DNA of 64,000 nt from an uncultured Clostridia bacterium (lineage in GTDB: Bacteria; Bacillota; Clostridia; TANB77; CAG-508): assembly GCA_948896235.1 (NCBI GenBank), contig CAQUUC010000002.1, positions 278,272-342,271 on the forward strand, read 5' to 3'. Both the position numbers and the translations under genes were made by a program. Below are positions 43,548-52,749 of the stretch, piece after piece (position 1 is the first letter of the stretch; each line of letters opens with the position of its first letter). Under the pieces are notes generated by a model. That model made no database searches. It was not told where the DNA came from and saw only the letters and a program-made list of their open reading frames with translations.

Positions 43548-44855
43548 TTATTGAATTTCATTTATGATCTCATCTATTGTTAATTTTTTTTGCTCTCCTG
43601 TCTCCATATTTTTTAATGTTAGCACTTTTGTAGTTACCTCTTCTTCTCCTACTATTATTACATATGGTATCTTCCATTTATCTGCGTATTTCATTTTTTT
43701 CTTTATTTTAGCTTCTTCTAAATAAATATCTGTATTTATACCCGCTTCTCTTAGTTTACTTGCTATTTTTAAGGATTCACTTAATCCTTCCTCCATTGGT
43801 ATTACTAGTACTTTTGAAATTGTTTCTTTTGTTTCTTTTATTTGGTTTATCATACTTAATTGATAATATAATCTTGTTAATCCAATTGAAATTCCTACTC
43901 CTGGCAATTTTTTATCTGTATAATATTCTGCAAGGTTATCATAACGTCCTCCAGAGCATATACTTCCTAAGTTTCTATATTCATTAAGGAAGGTTTCATA
44001 TACTGTTCCTGTATAATAGTCTAGTCCTCTTGCAATTTTTATATCTACTGTAAAGTATTCTTCTGGCATTCCTAATAATCTTAGATATTTCACTACCTCT
44101 GTTAGTTCGTTTACTCCAGTTTTAAATAGTTCATTTTGTATTCCTAATTCATTTAACGCTGATATTTTTTCATCTGTTTTACCTGTTATTTTTATAAATT
44201 TTATTATATATTCACAAGCTTGTTTTGATATTTCTAATTTATCTAATTCTTTTACTACTTCTGCTTCTCCAATTTTTTCTATTTTATCTATAATTCTTAA
44301 GATATCTGTTGTTTTTTCTGCCAATTCAAGACTTTCAAATAATCCATTTAATATTTTACGGTTGTTTATACATATTGTGAAATTATCAAATCCTAATTCT
44401 TTAAATGTATTGTAGATTATATTTGGCATTTCAGCATCATTTATTATACTAAGTTCTCCATCACCTATAACATCTATGTCACATTGATAGAATTCACGGT
44501 ATCTTCCTTTTTGTGCTTTTTCTCCACGATATACCTTACCTATTGCATATCTTTTAAACGGAAATGACAATTCTCCTTGATATAAGGAAACATATTTTGC
44601 AAGTGGTACTGTATGGTCAAATCTTAAGCTTAAGTCAGCTTCTCCTTTTTGAAAACGATATATTTGTTTTTCTGTTTCTCCTCCTGCTTTTGCAAGCAAT
44701 ACGTCTGATAACTCAATGTTTGGAGTATCTAGTGGAAGAAACCCAAACTTCTCATATGAATGTGCTATTTTTTCTTTCATTAAATTAAATTTTACTTGAT
44801 CATTTGGTAAAAGTTCCATAAATCCAGGTAATGTTCTTGGTTCTATTTTATTCAT
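43548..44855 (-). CDS. hisS: Histidine-tRNA ligase
   Basis: A 435-residue class II synthetase. Motif 2 (KAQKGRYREFYQCDIDVIG), the histidine-A motif ARGLDYYTGTVYE and motif 3 with LPGVGISIGLTRL are all seen. The C-terminal anticodon-binding part ends the protein. It charges tRNA-His in the cytoplasm. The upstream region is short and shows no T-box; transcription probably starts near 44880. Confidence 0.96.
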   Translation of the reverse strand: MNKIEPRTLPGFMELLPNDQVKFNLMKEKIAHSYEKFGFLPLDTPNIELSDVLLAKAGGETEKQIYRFQKGEADLSLRFDHTVPLAKYVSLYQGELSFPFKRYAIGKVYRGEKAQKGRYREFYQCDIDVIGDGELSIINDAEMPNIIYNTFKELGFDNFTICINNRKILNGLFESLELAEKTTDILRIIDKIEKIGEAEVVKELDKLEISKQACEYIIKFIKITGKTDEKISALNELGIQNELFKTGVNELTEVVKYLRLLGMPEEYFTVDIKIARGLDYYTGTVYETFLNEYRNLGSICSGGRYDNLAEYYTDKKLPGVGISIGLTRLYYQLSMINQIKETKETISKVLVIPMEEGLSESLKIASKLREAGINTDIYLEEAKIKKKMKYADKWKIPYVIIVGEEEVTTKVLTLKNMETGEQKKLTIDEIINEIQ

Positions 44856-45208
44856 AGTTTCTGTCTCCTTTTAGTCGTTATTTTTATATGTACCATTATA
44901 ACTATTGTTTTTGTTACTAGTCAAGTTTTTTGCACATTTTTACGGTGAATATTTTGTGATGTATGCAGATTTTTACGATGAATATAACTTTTCTCTTACA
45001 GATTTTACGACAAACGCTATTTAATATGTCGAATTTTGCTTTGTTTCCTGCATTACAACTGTTATGTTACATATGTATTACAATATTATATTGTTTTAGT
45101 AACATTTTACTATATAGTTTCTTTTTTTTGGTTTTAATTATATAATTTTCTAGAATAATAAGGATTTTTGTCTTGTTATAGGATGTTGAATATAAGGGAG
45201 ATTATATT
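44856..45208 (+). promoter_or_regulatory. Upstream control region of the NRPS gene
   Basis: No gene in these 353 bases. There are three phased repeats, TTTTTACGGTGAATAT (near 44937), TTTTTACGATGAATAT (near 44970) and GATTTTACGACAAACG (45001), spaced 33 and 32 bases. TGTCGAA (a perfect Spo0A box) lies at 45027-45033, and a 6-of-7 match, TACGACA, at 45006-45012 in the third repeat. TTGTTT/TATAGT (45091-45118, 16-base spacer) may be the promoter. The layout suggests a regulator acting over helical turns. Confidence 0.5.
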
Positions 45209-48200
45209 ATGAAAGGTGAACTTTATGGTTTAACTAATCCTCAAAAGTCTATTTTACTTACTGAGGAGTTTTATAAAGGTTCTAATATTAATAATATTTG
45301 TGGAACCGCTATTGTAGAGGATGTTTTAAATTTTGATTTATTAAAAAAAGCTATTAATGTTGTTATTAAGAATAATGATAGCTTTAATTTGAAATTGATT
45401 ATAGATAATAATGAAATTAAGCAATATCTTTCTGATACTTGTGATGTATCTATTGATGTTGTTGAACTTGCTTGTAAAGCTGATGTTGCAAAATTAGAAA
45501 ATGAACTTATGTCTCATATTTTTGATATATATAATAGTGATTTATTTTGTTTTAAGATTTTTAAATTCCCAGATAATACTGGTGGTTTTATGCTTAATAT
45601 TCATCATTTATTTGCTGATTCTTGGACTTTAGGTTTTGTTTCTAAGGAGATTGTTAGAACATATTCTTCTCTTTTAAAAGGTGAAGACATTTTAAAAGAT
45701 GAGGAATGTTCTTATATTAAATATATTTATAATGAAAAAGAATATTTATATAGTGATAAATTTAAAAAAGATAAAGAATATTGGGAAGGTGTTTTTAATA
45801 CTATTCCTGAGCAAGCAACTATACCTAGTTCTAAGGAAGAAACAGCAAATAATTTTTCTTGTAAGGCTAATCGCAAAGTTTTTAATATTGATAAAGTTAA
45901 AATGGATAAAATTAACGAGTTTTGTAAAGCAAATAGCATTTCTGTTTTTAACTTTTTTATGGCGGTTTATGCTATTTATATTAGTAGAGTTAGTGGAATA
46001 GATGATTTCGTGCTTGGTACTCCAATTTTAAATAGAACTAATTTTAAAGAAAAACATACTAGTGGTATGTTTATTAATACTGCTCCTTTTAGGGTATTAG
46101 TTAATAATAATTTAGATTTTAAGTCTTTTGTGGCTAATATTGCAAAGGATTCTTTAGGTATGCTTCGACACCAAAAATATTATTATCAAAATATTTTGGA
46201 AGATTTAAGAAAAAGAGATTCTTCACTTCCTAATTTGTATAATATACTTATTTCTTATCAAGTTACTAAAGCTAATACTGAAAATGGGCTAACTTATAAT
46301 ACAAGATGGGCTTTTAATGGTAATACTGCTGATGATATTGATATTCATTTGTCTGACCTTAATGTTTCAGGAGAACTTTCTGTTGCTTATGATTATAAAA
46401 TCGCAAAATATGATGCTGCTGATATAGAAAATATTCATAATCGTATTATGCATATTATTTGGCAAATACTTGAAAAAGAAGATCTTTATTTAAAAGATAT
46501 TGATATTGTTACTAGTAAAGAAAAATATGATATTTTATATAAGTATAATAACTATAATGTAACATATCCTTATGACGCAACTCTTGTTAGTTTGTTTGAA
46601 GAACAAGTAGAAAAAACACCTGATAATGTTGCAGTAGTTTTTCGTGATACATTTTTAACTTATAAAGAGTTAAATGAAAAAGCTAATCAACTTGCACATT
46701 ATTTAATTTCTAGCGGTATAAAAAAAGATACCGTGGTTGCTTTACGTATGCCAAAATCTTTAGAAATGGTAGTTGGAATTCTTGCTATTATTAAAAGTGG
46801 TGCTTGCTATTTACCTATTAATTTAGGTTATCCTGAAGAACGTGTTAAATATATGGTATCTGATAGTGATGCAAAAGTTTTGTTATTTTTAAATATTTCA
46901 GACGATATGCCTTTTGATATTCCAAAGATTAATATTTCTTTAGATAATACAAATATTTATACAGGTGACACTTCAAATTGTAACATTGATATTTCTCCTG
47001 AAGATTCACTTTATATTATTTATACTTCAGGTTCAACTGGTAAACCTAAAGGTGCTTTATTGTGCCATAGAAATGTTGTTAGATTACTAAAAAATGATTC
47101 ATTTCAGTTTGATTTTAATAAAAATGACGTTTGGACTATGTTCCATTCTGTAGCTTTCGACTTTTCTGTATGGGAAATGTATGGTGCTTTGCTTTACGGT
47201 GCTAAACTTATATTGGTTCCCGAAGATGTTGCACAAGATCCTGTTGAGTTTTTAGGTTTATTAAGAAAAGAGAATGTTACTATTCTTAATCAGACTCCTA
47301 CTTATTTTTATAATTTGTTATCTAAAGAATTAGAAAATACAGAAGCTGATTTAAAAGTAAGATATATTATATATGGTGGCGAAGCTTTAAAACCTTGTTT
47401 AATTAAGCCTTGGAAAGATAAATATCCTTTTACTAAATTAATTAATATGTATGGTATTACTGAAACTACTGTACACGTTACTTTTAAGGAATTATCTAAT
47501 GAGGATTTATTACTTTCTAAATCTAATATTGGTGTCCCTATTCCAACTTTAAAGATACTTTTATTAGATAAAAATTTAAAACTTGTTCCTTATGATATAC
47601 CAGGAGAAATTTGCGTTGTTGGAGATGGTGTATTTAAAGGCTACTTAAATAGACCTGATTTAAATAGTACAAAATTAATAAAAAACCCCTATGATCCTAA
47701 TGAGATTTTATATCGTTCTGGCGATAGTGCTATTCTTCACAAAGACGGTTCTTTTGAATATTGCAAAAGAATTGATACTCAAATAAAAATTCGTGGGTTT
47801 AGAGTTGAACTTGGTGAAATTGAAGAGAAAATTTTAAATTTTAAAAATATAACTTCATGTGTTGTAGCTAAAAAAACTGATGAATTTAACCATGATATTT
47901 TATGTGCATACTATGTTAAAAATGGTCCTGTAGATATTAATAGTTTAAAACTAACTCTAAAAAAAGATTTAGCAAGCTATATGATTCCTCAATATTTTAT
48001 AGATTTACCATCTCTTCCATATAATCATAATGGTAAGATTAATAGAGATGCTTTACCTCTTCCCGCTATTTGCGATGAAGAAAAAGAAATTATAGCTCCT
48101 CGTAATGATGTTGATGTAGCCTTAGTTGATACTCTAAAGACAATTTTACACGTAAATACTATTAGTATTGATGATTCTTTCCTTGAGCTTGGTGGAGATT

Positions 48201-51200
48201 CTCTTTCAGCTATTAATTTTTGTACAATTTTAGTAAATAAATTTGGCATTAATTTAACTGTTAAAGATATTTTAACGAGACCTATTATTAGAGAATTATC
48301 CGATTTTATTGCTACCTTACCAAGTACTAACGAAGATAATAAAATAATACCTGTTTCTATGAATATTGACTATTATCCTTTATCTTCTGCCCAAAAAAGA
48401 ATTTATTATGCTAATAAACAATTAGGTAAAGATTCACTTACTTATAATATAACTGGTGGATTGTTGATTAATAAAGTTTTGGATAAAGACCAATTAATAA
48501 GTGCTGCCAAAAAGCTTATTAATAGACACTCTATTTTTAAAATGTCATACATTTTTAAAGATAATGATATTGTGCAATATGTAAATAATGATGTAAATAT
48601 AGATATTCCCTTATTTTATGATAATTTTAGTAATCTTGATAATATACTAAATAGCTATCAAAAACCTTTTGATTTGGAAAAAGATTTTCTATTAAGACTT
48701 TATATTTATTATTTAGATAATGATAAAACATTATTATTGATTGATACTCACCACATTGCTGTTGATGGAGTTTCTTTAAATATTTTTATAAATGAACTTT
48801 GTAGATTATATAATGATGAAAACTTAGAAGATTTAAGAATAGATTATAAAGATTTTGCTGTCTGGGAAAATGATTTTCTCAATAGTAATAAAATTAAAGA
48901 ATTAGAAAATTACTGGATTAGTAAATTTAAAGATTCTACTTTACCTTCTATCAATTTACCTTATGATTATGTGAAATCTAATACTTCTAATGGTACTGGT
49001 AATAGAGTTAATTATAAAATGGATAAAGCTTTATTTGAAGGTTATGAAAAATTTGCAAAAAACTTGAACGTTTCAAATTATACTTTATTTTTATCTGTTT
49101 TATTAGTACTATTATATAAATATACAAACCAAGAAGAACTAATTGTTGGCTCTACTACTGTTGGCAGAGAAAATAGTGATGTTTATAACCTTATTGGTAC
49201 ATTTGTTAATAATATTGTAATTGACGCAAAAATGAGGAATAATCAAGCTTTTAAAGATTTTGTTAAGTATATACATTCTCAAGTAGTAGATGACCTAGCT
49301 CACCAAGCTTATCCTTACGACTTGTTAGTAAAAAAACTTTCTAATTTAAATGGTAGCTATAAGAATTCTTTATTTGATGTTTCTTTTACTTATCAAAACG
49401 CTAATAAGGAAAGTTATACTATTGATAATACGAATATACAAGTTTTAGATATCTATTCAAATACCGCAAAATTTAACTTGTTACTTGAAATACGTCCTAA
49501 AGATTTTGTATTTAGTTTTGAATATAATGCTAATTTGTTTAAAGAAGAAACTATCAAAAATTTATTAGAGCATTACCTTTTTGTGCTTTCTCAAGTTTAC
49601 AAAGATGACTGTGTTTTAATTGATGATATAGATATTATTACTGAAAAAGAATATGCTTTGTTAGAGAAGTTTAATTCTACTAGTGATACTATTAATGAAG
49701 ATACTTTTGTTTCTATCTTTGAAACTGAAGTAAAAAATAATCCTGATAATATTGCATTAATCTGTGATGATAAAACATTGACATATAATGAACTTAATAA
49801 AAAAGCTAATAGTTTAGCACACTATTTAATTAAAAATGGAATTGGTGCTAATGATATTGTTTGTATTATGACAAATCGTTCTTTTGAAACTATAGTGTGT
49901 ATGTTGGGTATTTTAAAAGCTGGTGCAGCTTTCTTTAACGTTGATCCAACTTATCCAATAGAGAGAACACAATATTATTTGAATGATAGTAAAACTAAGT
50001 ATGTCCTTACTCAAAAATCTTTAAGAGACAAGGTTGAGAGTATAGAAAATTGTATTGAAATAGATTTAGATAATAGTATTTATAATAATAATTTTGATAA
50101 TCCAAATGTTAAAATTGGTATGCAAGATTTATCTTATATTATTTATACTTCTGGTTCTACTGGAACACCAAAAGGTGTTATGCTAAATCAGGTTGGTCTT
50201 GCAAATATGGTTAAAGCTATGACTAAAGTTTTGGATTACTTAAAAGAAGGTAATAGACATGCAATTGCTTCTGTTACTTCTACACCTTTTGATATTTTTG
50301 TTTATGAAATTGTCGTTTCATTAGCACATGGTATGAAGGTTGTAATGGCAAATAACGCAGAACATAGAAATCCTAAGTTATTAGATGCACTTATTAGAAA
50401 ATATAATGTAGATGTTATGACTGTAACTCCAAGCCTTATGAAAATTAACTATGATAACAGAGAACCAGATTCTGCACTTGCTCTTGTTAAGAATATGGTT
50501 TTTGGTGGAGAACCTTTACCTGAAAAATTTGTTAGGGATTTAAGAGCTTTAGCAGATGATATAACTATTTATAATATATATGGTCCTAGTGAAATTACTG
50601 TTCTTTCAAATGTACAAAATTTAGATGGTGAAAAAGAAATTACTGTGGGCCCACCTATTATGAATACTGAAATTCATATTTTGGATAAAAATATGAGACG
50701 TGTTCCTATTGGTGTTGTGGGTGAAATATATATTTCTGGAATTCAAGTTGGATGTGGTTATATTGGTAAGCCTGATATGACTGCTGAAAAGTTTATAAAT
50801 AATCCTTTTGGAGAAGGTAAAATATATCGTTCTGGTGATATTGGTAGATGGACTTTTGATGGTAAAGTACAAATTTTAGGTCGTGTTGACCACCAAATTA
50901 AACTTAGAGGATTACGTATTGAACTTGGTGAAATTGAAAATGTTATGCAAAACGTTCCTGGTGTTTCTTCTTCTGTTGTTAATAAAATAGAATTAGATAA
51001 TAAAGAAGTTTTGTGTGGCTATTATGTAGCTAATAATACTGTAACCGAAGAAATTATTAGAAAAGCTTTAAGAGAAAATTTACCTAATTATATGGTTCCT
51101 ACTTATATTATTAGATTAGATAAAATGCCTTATACTATTAATCGTAAAATAGACAGAAAAGCATTGCCTTTACCAGATTTACACAAAACGATTCGTCACA

Positions 51201-52675
51201 ATAAAATCAATATTAGTGAGTTAACTTCAAATGAAGAAAAGCTTTTACAAATTTGGAAAAATATTTTAAAAATAGATGAAATTGATATAAATGATAATTT
51301 CTTTGATATTGGTGGTGATTCTATTAGTGCCATTAATATGCAAATAGAAGCTGTTAAGTATGGTCTTAATTTTGAATATGCTGATATTTTTAATTTTCCT
51401 ACAATTGCTCAATTATCAAATAAATTACCATCTCCAGAAAGCGATTTTATGAAAAATTATGATTATTCTCAAATCAATAATCTATTGCAAAAAAATGTTA
51501 TAGAAAATATAGATACTATTAGACCAGCTATAGTTAAAAATATTTTACTTATTGGTGGTACTGGCTTTTTAGGCTCTCATGTTATTGATAACTTTTTAGA
51601 GAATTGTCCAGGTAACATTTATTGTTTAGTTCGTCCAAAAGATAATCTTGATGTAACTGAACGTTTAAAAAATATTTTACATTTTTATTTTGGTGATAAA
51701 TACGACATGGAATTTGGTAATAGAATTCACATTGTTAATGGGGATATTATAAAAGAGAATTTGGGCTTAACTCCTAATGAATATAATGAATTGTCAAATA
51801 ATATTGATGCTGTAATTAATTGTGGTGCTTTAGTAAAACATTTTGGACAAAAGCAGTTATTTAATGATATTAATGTTACTGGAACTAAAAATATTGTTGA
51901 ATTTTGCTTAAAATTTTCAAAACGATTATTACATATCTCTACTGTTAGTATATCTGGAAATGGTGAAAAAGAAGAAGTAGTGGTAGAAACACCAGAAAAT
52001 ATTAATGATAAAAAAATTTTTAGAGAAACTGATTTATATATTGGTCAAAATATTAAAGGAATATATACTACTACTAAGTATAAAGCCGAACTTATTGTTT
52101 TGGAAGCAATACTTAATGGATTAGATGCTCAAATATTACGTATTGGTAATATTACAAATAGATATTGTGACGGAGTATTTCAAATTAATGTAGAGAATAA
52201 TGCTTTTGCAAAAAGGATAAAATCTTTTGTTGAAATTGGGGCTATTCCTAAATATTTACTAGAGCATGCAATTGAGCTTACACCTGTTGATTTATGTGCA
52301 AATGCTATTATTAAATTACTTTTAAATAAAAGTGAATGCAATGTTTTCCATTTATATAATCCTAAATTGCTTGACATCAATTTATTGTTTAAGACTTTAA
52401 TTGAATTAGATTATTCAATATTACCTGTTTCTAATAAAATGATGTCCGATATTATAACTGGAATTTTACAAGATGACTCTAGAAAAGAAATTTTGTCTGG
52501 TATTATTCATGATTTAGATACTGATAAAAATTTAACGTATACATCTAGAATTCGTTTGAACTGCGATTTTTCTTCTCAGTATTTGTTAGAACTTGGGTTT
52601 AATTGGAAAGAACTTGATTCTTTATATATAAAAAAATATATGAACTATTTTAAAAAGATAGGATTTATACATTAA
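45209..52675 (+). CDS. Dipeptide NRPS with terminal reductase (C-A-T-C-A-T-R)
   Basis: A 2488-residue assembly line. C1: HHLFADS at about 131. A1: YTSGSTGKPKG at about 604, DTQIKIRGFRVELGEIE at about 860. T1: LGGDSLSA at about 995. C2: HHIAVDG at about 1181. A2: YTSGSTGTPKG at about 1647. T2: IGGDSISA at about 2035. R: LIGGTGFLGSH at about 2115 and YTTTK at about 2287, an NAD(P)H reductase that releases an aldehyde. The A1 pocket residues read DFWNIGMVHK, the code known for threonine. A2 reads about DIYTVGIVLK, which I cannot assign. Having a C domain before A1 suggests an N-acyl starter. Gut Clostridia are known to make dipeptide aldehydes and pyrazinones with this domain order (Guo et al. 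2017). There is no in-frame CGG in 2488 codons. No phosphopantetheinyl transferase is nearby. Confidence 0.95.
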   Translation: MKGELYGLTNPQKSILLTEEFYKGSNINNICGTAIVEDVLNFDLLKKAINVVIKNNDSFNLKLIIDNNEIKQYLSDTCDVSIDVVELACKADVAKLENELMSHIFDIYNSDLFCFKIFKFPDNTGGFMLNIHHLFADSWTLGFVSKEIVRTYSSLLKGEDILKDEECSYIKYIYNEKEYLYSDKFKKDKEYWEGVFNTIPEQATIPSSKEETANNFSCKANRKVFNIDKVKMDKINEFCKANSISVFNFFMAVYAIYISRVSGIDDFVLGTPILNRTNFKEKHTSGMFINTAPFRVLVNNNLDFKSFVANIAKDSLGMLRHQKYYYQNILEDLRKRDSSLPNLYNILISYQVTKANTENGLTYNTRWAFNGNTADDIDIHLSDLNVSGELSVAYDYKIAKYDAADIENIHNRIMHIIWQILEKEDLYLKDIDIVTSKEKYDILYKYNNYNVTYPYDATLVSLFEEQVEKTPDNVAVVFRDTFLTYKELNEKANQLAHYLISSGIKKDTVVALRMPKSLEMVVGILAIIKSGACYLPINLGYPEERVKYMVSDSDAKVLLFLNISDDMPFDIPKINISLDNTNIYTGDTSNCNIDISPEDSLYIIYTSGSTGKPKGALLCHRNVVRLLKNDSFQFDFNKNDVWTMFHSVAFDFSVWEMYGALLYGAKLILVPEDVAQDPVEFLGLLRKENVTILNQTPTYFYNLLSKELENTEADLKVRYIIYGGEALKPCLIKPWKDKYPFTKLINMYGITETTVHVTFKELSNEDLLLSKSNIGVPIPTLKILLLDKNLKLVPYDIPGEICVVGDGVFKGYLNRPDLNSTKLIKNPYDPNEILYRSGDSAILHKDGSFEYCKRIDTQIKIRGFRVELGEIEEKILNFKNITSCVVAKKTDEFNHDILCAYYVKNGPVDINSLKLTLKKDLASYMIPQYFIDLPSLPYNHNGKINRDALPLPAICDEEKEIIAPRNDVDVALVDTLKTILHVNTISIDDSFLELGGDSLSAINFCTILVNKFGINLTVKDILTRPIIRELSDFIATLPSTNEDNKIIPVSMNIDYYPLSSAQKRIYYANKQLGKDSLTYNITGGLLINKVLDKDQLISAAKKLINRHSIFKMSYIFKDNDIVQYVNNDVNIDIPLFYDNFSNLDNILNSYQKPFDLEKDFLLRLYIYYLDNDKTLLLIDTHHIAVDGVSLNIFINELCRLYNDENLEDLRIDYKDFAVWENDFLNSNKIKELENYWISKFKDSTLPSINLPYDYVKSNTSNGTGNRVNYKMDKALFEGYEKFAKNLNVSNYTLFLSVLLVLLYKYTNQEELIVGSTTVGRENSDVYNLIGTFVNNIVIDAKMRNNQAFKDFVKYIHSQVVDDLAHQAYPYDLLVKKLSNLNGSYKNSLFDVSFTYQNANKESYTIDNTNIQVLDIYSNTAKFNLLLEIRPKDFVFSFEYNANLFKEETIKNLLEHYLFVLSQVYKDDCVLIDDIDIITEKEYALLEKFNSTSDTINEDTFVSIFETEVKNNPDNIALICDDKTLTYNELNKKANSLAHYLIKNGIGANDIVCIMTNRSFETIVCMLGILKAGAAFFNVDPTYPIERTQYYLNDSKTKYVLTQKSLRDKVESIENCIEIDLDNSIYNNNFDNPNVKIGMQDLSYIIYTSGSTGTPKGVMLNQVGLANMVKAMTKVLDYLKEGNRHAIASVTSTPFDIFVYEIVVSLAHGMKVVMANNAEHRNPKLLDALIRKYNVDVMTVTPSLMKINYDNREPDSALALVKNMVFGGEPLPEKFVRDLRALADDITIYNIYGPSEITVLSNVQNLDGEKEITVGPPIMNTEIHILDKNMRRVPIGVVGEIYISGIQVGCGYIGKPDMTAEKFINNPFGEGKIYRSGDIGRWTFDGKVQILGRVDHQIKLRGLRIELGEIENVMQNVPGVSSSVVNKIELDNKEVLCGYYVANNTVTEEIIRKALRENLPNYMVPTYIIRLDKMPYTINRKIDRKALPLPDLHKTIRHNKINISELTSNEEKLLQIWKNILKIDEIDINDNFFDIGGDSISAINMQIEAVKYGLNFEYADIFNFPTIAQLSNKLPSPESDFMKNYDYSQINNLLQKNVIENIDTIRPAIVKNILLIGGTGFLGSHVIDNFLENCPGNIYCLVRPKDNLDVTERLKNILHFYFGDKYDMEFGNRIHIVNGDIIKENLGLTPNEYNELSNNIDAVINCGALVKHFGQKQLFNDINVTGTKNIVEFCLKFSKRLLHISTVSISGNGEKEEVVVETPENINDKKIFRETDLYIGQNIKGIYTTTKYKAELIVLEAILNGLDAQILRIGNITNRYCDGVFQINVENNAFAKRIKSFVEIGAIPKYLLEHAIELTPVDLCANAIIKLLLNKSECNVFHLYNPKLLDINLLFKTLIELDYSILPVSNKMMSDIITGILQDDSRKEILSGIIHDLDTDKNLTYTSRIRLNCDFSSQYLLELGFNWKELDSLYIKKYMNYFKKIGFIH

Positions 52676-52692
52676 ATAAATTTATTATATTT

Positions 52693-52735
52693 ATGAGAAT
52701 TGTTCGTAGTAATCTATATTGCGAATAATCCTCAT
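52693..52735 (+). terminator. Hairpin between NRPS and histidine kinase
   Basis: ATGAG, ATT and TTCG pair with CGAA, AAT and CTCAT with two mismatches. There is no T tract, so it may process or attenuate rather than end the transcript. Confidence 0.45.
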
Positions 52736-52749
52736 TATAGGAGGTTTAT

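Noticed and set aside
44856..45000. T-box before hisS.
   Set aside because: No room and no T-box sequence on the minus strand.
47190..47760. CGG triplets in the NRPS as frameshift sites.
   Set aside because: They are all out of frame (TAC GGT, GAC GGT, AGC GGT and similar).
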